Below, piece after piece: positions 12,786-23,436 of a stretch of DNA of 64,000 nucleotides (its first letter is position 1; the number at the start of each line of letters is the position of its first letter). The notes under the pieces were generated by a model. That model was not told the origin of the DNA and ran no database searches. It saw nothing but the letters and a program-made list of their open reading frames with translations. A program made the translations under genes and the position numbers. Source of the DNA: Acorus gramineus (taxonomy: Eukaryota; Streptophyta; Magnoliopsida; Acorales; Acoraceae); assembly GCA_030737835.1 (NCBI GenBank), contig CM060848.1, forward strand, positions 20,685,309 through 20,749,308, read 5' to 3'.

Positions 12786-13897
12786 TTAGAAGTTACTCAT
12801 TTGCCCCATTAATTTGAAATCATTTATCAAAATGATCTTACTTTAATCTTTTTTCATATAATCAATTTTAAAAGGATGGGTTTTTTTTTTTTGGTTAATC
12901 TATATTAAAAGCTAGAAAAACATTTTTTTATGAAAAAGTTAGTTGAGCATAGTTTTTATAAATTAAAAAAAAGTTGGTTAGCAATAATTTTTATGAAACA
13001 ATACGGTTAGAATAGTCCCGTAGACAGTTCCACGAATAGTTTGCAAATGTTTTATTTTTTAAAAATAATAAATCTCTTTTAAGGAGGTATATGTTTAATA
13101 AAAGTGTATATTCATCCAATTCAAATTGAATGAACACATTACAAATAAATGAAAAAAATTAATGAGATTTATACCTTACCTAAGAATGTTTATACATTCA
13201 CCTAAGTATATGAACTGTCCATGTGGATTACTTGTAACAACGCAGCCTCAATTGTAGTCTATCTCATTTTTCTTTTTTTATAAAATCATACACTCACCAT
13301 TTGAAATGCATACTATTATATAAAATGAAGTATATATTGAGATACATTAATATATTTTTTTATCATAGTGAAAAAATGAAAAAAAACAGATTGCAATATA
13401 TACTATAATAATAATACAATATATACTATGATAATACACTATATATTATGTTATTATAGCATATGGGCTGCAAAATATAATACGCGTATCAACACTCTTT
13501 ATTCATGGAGGATGTCCAATGTGGTGCGCAGAGATCTTATTACGCGTTTTTAAAACTGTACGGCTAGGAGCAGAGAACATCACATGTTTAGATTATTGGC
13601 ACAATTAAGTTATCAGTTCAGATGACCCAAACGCTACATCTAAGTAACAACACCTATTCTCTTTATATAATAACAAGTTTACCATAATTACACCATCAGC
13701 TAAAACACAGTACACCTATTCTCTTTTTAGAATAATCATATTTAATCTAAACTTATTTCAAACACAGTACATATTGTAACTAGCTTGTGTCATTAGAGAC
13801 AATGCTTTCTTCTATAAAATAAGAAGCCATCAACATTATTCGTGTCATCTTAACAAGGCTACAACATGAACAAATCCAAACTAGAATGGCATAACAT

Positions 13898-16835
13898 TCA
13901 CCTAGGAAATCCTACAGATTCCATGAATTGCCTCTGTAAACTAGATTGTGTGCTTGTATCACCATTATCCCGAGCCTGCCCAGCAAAGGCACCCTTCAGC
14001 AAACACTCTGTCTCTTCTCGATCATGTGCAACCCATTGGTGTTGTTTCTTGGGACGCCTCAACCCATCAAGCCCTGCTTCCACTTCCTTCATCGTCGGTC
14101 TCTCCTCCCCATTCATTCTCATGCACGCCTCCGCAAGCTCCGCTACCACTTGGATTTGCTCCTTTGTTCCCTCTTTCATGACTCGGTCCTCTATGATTTG
14201 AGTGAGGCGGTTCTCTTTCAGTAACAATATAAAATGAGTCAATAGATTCCTATCCTCGTAGATGGAGAGCGGCTTTTTCCCTGTCAGTAGCTCCACGAGG
14301 ATCACTCCAAAGCTGTAGACGTCGCTCTTGTCAGTCAACCTGCCTGTGAGAAAATATTCAGGATCCAGGTATCCAAAAGTCCCTTGGACTGCCGTGGATA
14401 CGTGTGTGTCATTAAGCGGCACGAATCTTGAAGTTCCAAAATCAGCCACTTTGGCCGTGTAGTGGTCATCTAATAATATGTTAGATCACTTGACGTCTCT
14501 ATGAAAGATCGTCATGGAAGCTGCAGAGTGAAGGTAAGACAGTGCTCCAGCACTTTCCGTTGCGATCCTTAAACGATCTTCCCAGGATAGAGGGTGGTCT
14601 TCAGAGTGAATGTGGTTGGAAAGCATTCCATTGGATATGAACTCGTAGACGAGTAAAGGAACTTCAGTCTCTAGGCAACATCCATAGAGCTTCACGATAT
14701 TTCTATGGTTGATTCGAGAAAGAGTGGCGACCTCATTTATGAATTGATCAATTTCACCACTATTTGTGATTTTGGATTTCTTGATGGCGACGATCCTTTG
14801 ATCCGATAAAAGGCCTTTGTAGACGGTGCCATGGCCTCCGCGACCTAGTATCCTCGTCTCATCAAAATTGTTTGTTGCTTTTTCAAGCTCTGTTAGAGTG
14901 AAGATCTTGGTTTGCTCGGTTGAATCCTCAGCGGAAGATATTAGATGTTGGAGTAGTAAACCTCGATTTTGGAGGAAGTATTTTCGTTTGAGCATCTTCT
15001 GCGACTTTACCTTTGATGTTTTATAGAACAGTACACAACGCCCGAGGAGCAAAATGATCCCTATTGTGATGCTTATGGCGATCAAGACGACTGCAAGAGG
15101 GATATATACATACATGAAGGGATTATTATTTTGTGAAGAACTATATAAAACACATAGGGCATTGCTATGAATAATATTCACAAAAGGGAGCTATGAAGTC
15201 TTGTGATATATATATTAAAGTTTTAATTTCTCTCTCTAAAAGAAACTTGGCTTTCAGATTTTCTTTTCTTTTGATATAATAGCTCAATTTTTTCCATGAC
15301 TAACATGACCGAATTTATATTTATGGAATTCATCAATAGCATGACCAAATATATATGAGAGGAACTAAAAATAGATCCTCTCGCTTACTGTAAATTTATT
15401 TTTATCTTGAATACTAAACCATTTTTTTTTCAAATATCATTCTTTGGATATGTACATGAGAAAAATAAGAATGCCTACCATTTCAGGGGTTCGAAACTTC
15501 GTATTAAATAATCATTAGAACAACTCATGCATGTAGTATGCTACTTATACTGAAAGATATGGATTATTCAAACCTATATATTCCGTTGGAACACAAAACT
15601 GAATTATAGATAAAACTAAAAAAAAAAAAAAAGTATTGACAGGCAAAATAATTAAGATCTTTGATTGGAAGAAGAAATTAAGATTTACCAATGCCCACCG
15701 GCCAAAAAGTTTTGCATGGATACATCCTTGGATTGTCACTACGTTTTCCTTTTGGACACTCGCAGCTGTAGCTTCCTGGTGTATTTATGCATATCCCTTT
15801 GCACGAATTGGTTAGTTCATCTCTGCACTCATCAATGTCTGTTGAAAGCAGTGACCGATGTTATATTTCAAGATGCATGTCTAATGTCTTGAAAAGAAAA
15901 AAAAAAATTGCATGAGAGAGATCAGAGTGAGAGAGGAGGAGACCTTGGCATCCTCCATCAGCATCTCTAAGATAAGGATTTCCCTGGTACCCTGTGTTGC
16001 ACATGCAGGAATAACCAGCACCTTTGGGGTAATCATGGCAGTAACTGTTCTGGCTCTTACAAGCGTAGTCGGATGTCGTTTTAGCTTCTTTGCATGTCCC
16101 ATTTACATTAATCCTCCAATCTAGCACTACAGGAACACTATCGTTACCCATAACGAAGCCTCCAGAGTCAAAAGAAAGGCCCATGAAAGTGAACCAATTG
16201 TTAGTAGCAAGGAAGGCATAGCTGCAGTTGTTGAACTCAGAGACTAAGGTGTGGTTTTTGAAGCTGCTGAGTGTGATCTTGAAGGACTGAAGACCACCTG
16301 GGATGGACAATTGGCAGCACCCGATCCCGTTGCATGGCAACGCCTTGATGACCTGCATATGCACGCTCTGGGCGTTGCAGATGGAGGAGCAGCCCGTCTG
16401 GAAACTTGCATTTATTGATGTATCAGTGATGGTCGCGTAGGTGTCACAGCCCAAGACGAAGAACGCGTTCTCTGTGTTGGAGAATATATATGGTGAATCC
16501 TTAAGTGACAAGGAAGGATGGTAGTTGGTCACCCGCGACCCGGACCTGTCATAGCAGTCCTGACCCACGTCTGAAAAAGAGATGATCATCTGGGCCTTTG
16601 AGAGAGAGATATACGTTACTTCGATCATGTTGCCCTTCGATAAGTATAGGACCGGGCCTTGATCAGTTTGTCTGCAATCCAAGGCAAAGCCTTCTCTGGA
16701 GCAATTCTCTCCAATGCCGAATGGGTACGGGACGCTCATCAGAGCGCCACAACTATCCTGGCATCCGGGCAGTGCTTGGGAGGCTATGACTAGTGTTAGC
16801 CCACCAAGGAATTGAACAAGCAACAACACAAACAT
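13898..16835 (-). pseudogene. Wall-associated receptor kinase (WAK-like) with premature stop in catalytic loop
   Basis: WAKs are plasma-membrane receptors that bind pectin outside and signal through a Ser/Thr kinase inside. Three exons on the minus strand (15944-16835, 15689-15838, 13898-15090) join in frame to 745 codons. The product begins with a signal peptide (MFVLLLVQFLGGLTLVIAS). Next come a Cys-rich galacturonan-binding region (GCQDSCGALMSVPYPFGIG), an EGF-like Cys cluster and a calcium-binding EGF (DIDEC, exon 2). A membrane helix ([17 protein letters not shown]) precedes a kinase with [24 protein letters not shown] and GTFGYLDPEY. At 14486-14488 the codon after HRDVK is TGA, where the family has Ser or Thr; the frame continues intact with SNILLD. 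Translation would stop at codon 549, removing the activation segment and C lobe. Everything else looks functional, so this is either a young pseudogene, a receptor with a truncated kinase, or a base error. Confidence 0.85.
14486..14488 (-). other. In-frame TGA in the kinase catalytic loop
   Basis: The minus strand reads GTC AAG TGA TCT AAC ATA. Family members read D-V-K-(S/T)-(S/T)-N-I-L-L-D, so a Ser codon such as TCA has become TGA by one base change. No frameshift accompanies it. Confidence 0.9.
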
Positions 16836-18630
16836 CCTCAGCTTTTTAAGTATCTTTAATTTGATTCATTTTTTCAATCTCTACTACTAGCAAAGATTAT
16901 ACTGAGAGGAGATGTGAACCTGGTCCCATTAGTGTCACATTTCCATGAAGATTCAGAGGAAGACTTTGACTCATGGAAACAGTGAGGAAGTGTTGAAATT
17001 AATTGATCTGATGGGGACATCGTTGACCAATTTTAAACCACTAAATTCAGAATGAATGTCTGTTCAGAATCTGACTATGGAGGTCGCATAGGATCTTCGA
17101 CGCGTACATGTTGTGGAACTCGCAAACTTATATGTGTCGTCATTCTTACTACTTCCGCGGAGAAGGTTATGTTTTGGGTTTCTGTTTTTGATGAATTGTT
17201 GTAGAACATTATGTATTTCATAGGGAACTCGAATGGCTCCATGAGACTTATTAGACAAAAATAACCAAACATACATTTTAACAAACTTTTTATCAAACAG
17301 TTCATGGGCATAAGAAAGCAGGAAAAAAAGAAGGGAAAATAATGAAGGCAAAAAATGAAAGAAAAAATGAACCAATGATCAGAGGAATCAATTTGATTGC
17401 ATCAAACAAAGACAAACAAGGATGAACCAAAATCCCATCGATTTGAAAATGGATTGATAGGAGGAAGAAGCAAAATCGGACGGTTGGGCAAGAAGAGCAA
17501 ACAGTCGGTTTGGTTTTGTATAAATAGGGGCATTTTGGTCATTTTCAGGGGTTTATCACTTTATCTGAATTTTTTTTGAATGTCTCTGTGCATATAAATC
17601 AAATAGCCGTACGTCTAATATTTTTTTTTTATATAATTTATTTATATTTTATTTAAAATTTATTTGTTGTAAAAAAAAAATTATTATTATTATTATGTTT
17701 CATAATAAAAATAATTAAAAACACAATCAAATAAAAAATAGGATTAAAGACATTTGAGTCCCTATAAACATCCATAAACACATATAAGTCTTTGTAAATT
17801 TAAAGTCGAACATATAGAACATATAGACCTTTAAACTGTTATGGTAAGTCAATTTAGTCCATAGATTAATTTTTTTTTATCCAATTTCACGATATATTAT
17901 CATAATATTACATCTGTGTAAAATTAAACACTCTTATAAATCACTAAAAGAATAGAAAAAACATAAATATTCTTTTAAATGAGCATCTTGTCCTTGATCA
18001 AACTCATTTACACTTTTTTTTTTCTTTTGTGGATTTTGACGTTATTTTTGCATACTACTTCATTATTATTATTATTTTGCTTCTACTCATTTTCACTTTC
18101 ATTTTTCTTTTGAAGATAATTTTATTTATGTATTGTATTTAATATACTATATAAATTACTTAGATTTTTTATTTTACATTTTGATGAAGTAATTACATAA
18201 GTTAAAAAAACTCATGTTAATCACCATGTTGTGCATTGTAGAGGGTATAAGAGTAAAATCACACATATGATTAATTTTAACCATGATAAGTTAAAAATGA
18301 TTTAACAATAAAGATGTATTAGACATTTTCTATATTTCAAATGATGTAATTATCTTACCACAAATTTACAAACATTTATATGAATTTATAGATGTTTATA
18401 AGAAACTCAAACATCTTTAACCCTAAAACATAATTTAATTATTTATTTATCCTAGAATATTATAAACATCAGAAAAAAAAAAAAAAAACTTAATTTTATC
18501 TGTCCAAACGGGGCGAGTTTCCTTCCTCCCATCTCCATCGGTTACCAAAAAAAAAAAAAAAACTCAAACTCCTGTCCCATCAACGTTCACTGTTGGACTT
18601 CCCACAACACGCTATTGGGTTATCGGAGAA
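16836..18630. other. Intergenic between WAK-like gene and DNA glycosylase
   Basis: These two genes are divergently transcribed, so both promoters should lie here. No gene was recognised. Most of 17740-18424 is an old foldback MITE, and homopolymer A runs lie at 18473-18488 and 18547-18561. The 17510-17530 stretch has a TATAAATA sequence with no gene attached. Confidence 0.5.
17740..18424. mobile_element. Old foldback MITE of the GGGTTAAAGACAT family
   Basis: The left end AGGATTAAAGACATTTGAGT, followed by CCCTATAAACATC, is matched inverted by GATGTTTATAAG and CTCAAACATCTTTAACCCT at the right end. The same termini close the fresher element at 63067-63930. Many substitutions and no clear flanking duplication suggest age. 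Confidence 0.6.
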
Positions 18631-21600
18631 ATGAAACCATTCAGAGAACCGGAGGCGGACACCACCACCACCGACGAAGACGACAAGAAGCAGCGATGGG
18701 AGCTGAAGATGAAGGTCCCCAACGACTTCGACCTGGAGAACTCCGTCTGCAGTCACGGCCTCTTCATGATGTCCCCCAACAAGTGGGACCCACTCTCCCG
18801 CACCCTCTCCCGCCCCCTCCGCCTCCCCCCCGACTCCTCCTCCTCCTCCACCGTCCACGTCACCCTCTCCCTCCCCCCACCACCCTCCGAACATCACCTC
18901 CTCGTCTCCGTCGACGCCGTCCATGCTCGCCCTCTCTCCGACCTCGACCGACATTCGATACTGGTAGAACAAGCGGCCTTGAAAGATTTTGTTTTTGTTG
19001 AACATTAGGTTTCAAATCGATACGTCGATTGATTGGGGACTTCAAACGATTTTGTTTTTTTTTTTTTTGGAAAATCGAAAAGAACCATTTTTTTTATTAT
19101 TATTATTGTGTAGATTTCATGTGTGCATTTTTTTGATAAATTTAGAGTAAACTATTGATATATCATTGATATGCTGATAATTTTTTGATATATCGATGAC
19201 GTCTTCGATGTATTGTCCAATCCATATATTGATGTATCGATCGATGTTTTAAACTATGATTGTTTGTGGACGAGTTTGTCTTTGTGTCTGTCTCTGATAG
19301 GCTCAGGTGAGTCGGATGCTTCGGATTTCGGACTACGAGGACCGGGCGATCAGGGGGTTCCATGAGGTGCATGGCGCGGCGAGGGAGAGGGGGTTTGGGA
19401 GGGTGTTCCGGTCGCCGACGCTGTTTGAGGACATGGTGAAGTGCATCCTCCTTTGTAACTGCCAGTTCAGTCTTGTCTCTCTTATTACACTTTTTGTATG
19501 TGTTTCTTACTTTCTTAGATGGTTTTTATTTTTCCAAGTTTTAAATGGGTATAGATTGAATTGGTTTGTTGGGATTCATCAATTGATATCACCACCATGT
19601 GAGATGGAACTATATGTTTAGCATATTATATGCTAGTCCACTTATGAAACAGTGTTTAATGGATTATCTTGAACCATTAAGATAAAGAAGGTTTGCTTCA
19701 AGGGGAAAAAAAATCTGTTTTGATTAAAGTGGATATGGTTATAGAGAATTGGGAAGGTATAAGTTTAAATTGAATGGTTTATCATATAAGAGAGGATGTG
19801 ATATTTTTATATAGGGTAAATTGCATTTGGACCCCCTGAAGTCTTTGAAACCTGCAAAAGCACCCCCTAAAGTTTTAAAACATGCACTTACACCCCCTGC
19901 CATTAGATTTTCTGTTAAAATAGAACAAAAGTACGATTTTACCCATTTTAATTAAATCATTATCGTATTTTCACCTTTTAATTAACTGTGTGTCAGTTAT
20001 TTCTCACAATAAATTGATCCAAATGTATTCGAAGATTTTATTATTGTAGTAATTAATATATATAACGCATATTCAAAGTTAATTTGGCTCTTTTTTGGGA
20101 ATTTACAAAATTAATTAAAGGGTTAAAATAGTAATTTTAAAGTATTTTTGTCTCATCTTAATGGAAAATCTAACGATAGGGGGGTGCAACCGTGTAAGTG
20201 CATGTTTTTGAATTTCAGGGGGTGCTTCTACGGGTTTTAAAAACTTCAAGGGGTCCAAATGCATTTTACCCTTTTATATAAGTTTATTCCTCAAATGGAG
20301 CAATGAAACTTGTTGTAGGTGGGAACAAGAAACAATGATGGAAAGCTTTGAAGTTTTTTTTTTTGTTGGTTGTCTTTTTATTGCTAAGTTAAGGATAAAC
20401 TGAAGGTTTAAAACAGATGCTCTAGAGAGAATTCACACCCACTTTATATCTGTCATGGCCTGTCTACAGGTGACATACAAAAGTGGAACATACACTTTGA
20501 TTGCAAATGTAAGGAGAAAAATTGAAGTCATATTATATAATTCACTCGACATTACCTTGACATGTCAGGTCATGTTCTTGGGGCCTTTTTTCTTTTTAGG
20601 CTCTCTAAGGTGGCTTGCAATTATTAATAGTATTTCTTGTAGCACTATAGTGAATGATATGAAATTGTGAATCTATTGCGAAATATCCAACTGCTTGAAT
20701 CTATTGTAATAAAGAGGAACACATTGGAGAAATTGAACTATTTTTTCTATCTAAATGAGCTATTGGAATCAATAAGGCCCACATTGTCATTTTATACTAA
20801 ATAGTAGTGTGTGTTCGGTTTTTGGAGATCCCTTTGATAGTTGTATGGAAAAAAAAACAACTGATAGCATTGTTGTTCTAACCAGGAGTAAATGGCTTGT
20901 AAACATTTCTTGGAATCATTTGTGTGTGTGTCTGTACTTGTTAACCAGCTTTCATTATTTTCATTCTTGAAAGGTTTTTGAGGACTTTATCAATGTCCAG
21001 AGCGCTTTGCGAGCTTCAGTTAGAACTTAGTGGTAATTTTCTCCAATGTTCAACTGCCAAAGACTTCCATCCAAGGACACCTCCACAGCGAGAACTGAAA
21101 AGAAAGAAAACCAAAAGCGGGAAGATTGTGAAAAAGTTAGCAAGCAAGTTCGTGGAGAACAAATCTGACTCGGTAATTGATATTAACTCAGATGGGCATG
21201 CTGATGGGGCACCTGAACAGCAACAACAGAAGAAGCCAAAAACAAATGTTACATCTTCTAAAGAAGATATGTATAGCATGTGTGAGGACCCAGTGATGGG
21301 TGATTTTCCAACTCCACAAGAACTTGCAACACTTAATGTCAAATTCTTGCAAAAACGTTGTGGTCTTGGTTATAGAGCAAAACGTATAGTGGAACTTGCT
21401 CAAAGTATCGTTGATGGTAGGCTTCGACTGGATGAACTCCAAGGAATCTGCAATGAAGCACCATCTGATTACGATAAACTGACCAAGCAATTGATGGAAA
21501 TAAAAGGAATTGGTGCTTTTACGTGTGCTAACATTCTCATGTGCATGGGATTCTACCAAAAGATCCCGGCTGATACAGAAACTGTCAGACACTTAAAACA

Positions 21601-21982
21601 GGTCTTTTCTTTCAATGTGGCTTCCTCTTATACATGCTCAATTTGGCCTTTTAAATTCTGATGTTCTTTACAGGTTCACAAGAAAAAATGCACCATCCTC
21701 ACAGTGAAGAAAGATGTGGAGGAAATTTATGGAGAATATGCGCCATACCAATTCTTGGCATATTGGTCTGTCCATAATTATCTTTGAATTATATTATTTT
21801 GAATTTCGACTTTGACTAGTGATATATATTGTGCTGATTAATTTAGATCCACTCCTTGGCTTCTGTCATGTAGGATGGAGATTTGGGATGACTACGAGAA
21901 GAGGTTTGGGAAGTTGAGTGAAATGCCTCCCTCCAATTATCGACTAATCACTGCAAGCAATATGAGGTCTAGGGTTTCATAA
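18631..21982 (+). CDS. HhH-GPD superfamily DNA glycosylase
   Basis: A base-excision repair enzyme expected to cut damaged bases from nuclear DNA. The five exons (18631-18963, 19301-19464, 20974-21601, 21674-21765, 21874-21982) join in frame to 441 residues. The ATG at 18631 opens the only long frame and gives the plant-family N terminus (ENSVCSHGLFMMSPNKWDP). Exon 2 carries FRSPTLFEDMVKCILLCNCQ, the start of the glycosylase fold. Exon 3 has a Lys-rich linker (ELKRKKTKSGKIVKK, possibly nuclear targeting), then KRCGLGYRAKRIVELA. The helix-hairpin-helix EIKGIGAFTCANILMCMG (about residues 337-355) follows, with IPADTETVRHL holding the presumed catalytic Asp near residue 365. The hairpin lacks the lysine of OGG/Nth-type lyases, so a monofunctional, AlkA-like chemistry is inferred. 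The damage substrate cannot be told. Intron 2 contains a complete MULE-type MITE. The gene is tail-to-tail with the GIY-YIG gene downstream. Confidence 0.92.
19814..20271. mobile_element. Mutator-type MITE with 9-base target duplication
   Basis: The termini GGGTAAATTGCATTTGGACC and its inverted partner GGTCCAAATGCATTTTACCC enclose 458 bases. The flanks TTTTATATA (19805-19813 and 20272-20280) are identical. A 9-base duplication is typical of Mutator-like transposition. No transposase is encoded. It lies in intron 2 of the glycosylase gene. Confidence 0.88.
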
Positions 21983-23436
21983 TTGGTGGTCTTTGCCAAT
22001 CAGATATTCATAAACAAAGACTTCGAAAAATTTCGGTCAAGATCAGCAACATGAAGGTGCTTTTCATTATTTACCCTTAGTTTTAATGAATATGAATATT
22101 TCAATGCACATCAAAGATTTTTGGGAATTGAATGGGTCCTCCCACCTGCCAATATGTTTCAGGTTTTGCAAATGTTTCAAGTGATGCAAAGGTTTTGCAC
22201 TTGCTTTTTTTTCGTGGGTGGCAAGAATGTTAACTGGTGTTTATTAATTGACGGCTCGACTCAGCCTGGATCAATAGCTAGCTATGAAGGTGCATTTTGT
22301 AGCGATGTTTATCGCAGGTCAGTCCCTACCTGCGATGATGGAGGTTTTAAGATGTTGATATGTATCTATGGACAAGGACTGTAAGCAACAATTGCATTTT
22401 TACTATGATAATCATGACTGCTAAAGATGCAGGTAATCTATGCCTAATGGTTGTGCTGTGGATCTCTTATACGCTGATGCGGGGTCAATGTTGGGTGTTG
22501 ATACACTCAATCATTATTACAGCCATTCCTCTTGTTGTTCTAGCTTGGTATATTATATACTAGTTAAGGAAAATGAAAAAAAAAGTATGCGATTCTTTTC
22601 ATTTATGCATAATTATATGCTTTCAAAAAAATTTATAACATGTTGGGACTGTGATTGTCCCTAAACACATTTTATCATAGTTGTGATAGCAATGATGCTC
22701 GTGGGACGCAAATGCGAGACTTGGCCAAAAGGCCAAGAGGATTCGTTCTTGAGATCTATGGGAGCATATTTAGTATTATGAAGTTCTTATAATTGACCCT
22801 TTCTTTTGTCTATGGAGAGTAGAGATTTATAATAACTGGATGCGCGTTGTTACACAGTCTTGCTTTTGAACTTGCTTGCAAGTCTCATATACTTTGATCG
22901 TTGTCCAACGAGGTATATAAATGTTTAGAAATTTTGGTGGATTATATATTTCATTTGATGATGTAAATTATTTTTTTTAAATCAAAACATGTGCTGAAAA
23001 TGATGTTGTAAACGTAATTGCATCTATTGTGTCCCCAACAGGGTATCTTTCGTGATAGGGTTAAAAAGTTAAAAAATCTTTTCAGAGATCTAGGACAACA
23101 ATACAACTGTGAAACTTCAAGGTGATAAGTCCGTCATGTATATTTTATCAGTATAAATTTTGTTCTGATAATACATTTATACAAAGCTGGAATTGCTATC
23201 ATTTATCTGTGTCAACAGATCAAAATATCCTTAAAGATGAATTTGAAAAAATTGTCTCATATTTATTACACACATCCAAACATGTCACGTCAATAATACA
23301 ACATTCCTCACCTGAAAAATGTGAAACTTATTATCCATACATATCTTATGAACTGTGGGGATGAAGATATTTTGCCTATACATCTTGAATTAATCTGTTT
23401 ATAAATTTATAATAATCAATAACAACAAAAAAAACT
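21983..23436. other. Intergenic between two convergent genes
   Basis: Contains the 3' ends of the glycosylase and the GIY-YIG gene. Small open frames at 22121-22664 have no recognisable product. A diverged copy of the GAGTGTTGTTACAC repeat family lies at about 22843-23000. Confidence 0.5.
22843..23000 (+). repeat. Diverged copy of the GAGTGTTGTTACAC repeat family
   Basis: GCGCGTTGTTACACAGTC, CAACGAGGTATATAAATG and AAATCAAAACATGTG match blocks, in the same order, of the arm at 11348-11623. Intervening sequence is poorly conserved. Confidence 0.4.

Larger units (their letters stand above)
11058..13500. repeat. Composite nest of foldback/MITE repeats with outer inverted arms
   Basis: The left side (about 11058-11310, with TTTTACAGCCCAT and CACTATAATAACGTAGTAT) is matched in inverted orientation by the right side (about 13240-13500, with ATTATAGCATATGGGCTGCA). 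The arms are imperfect. Between them lie a tight inverted pair (11348-11939), a half-unit copy (12016-12277), a weak hAT-like MITE (12447-12785) and another diverged member (about 13000-13250). No gene is readable in the nest. The block at 12300-12430 is GC-richer, with no recognised product. Confidence 0.5.

Noticed and set aside
13866..14201. Plus-strand open frame over the WAK-like kinase end
   Set aside because: It is the shadow of the kinase exon on the minus strand.
18580..19005. Minus-strand open frame rich in Gly/Glu
   Set aside because: Shadow of the Pro/Ser-rich first exon of the DNA glycosylase.
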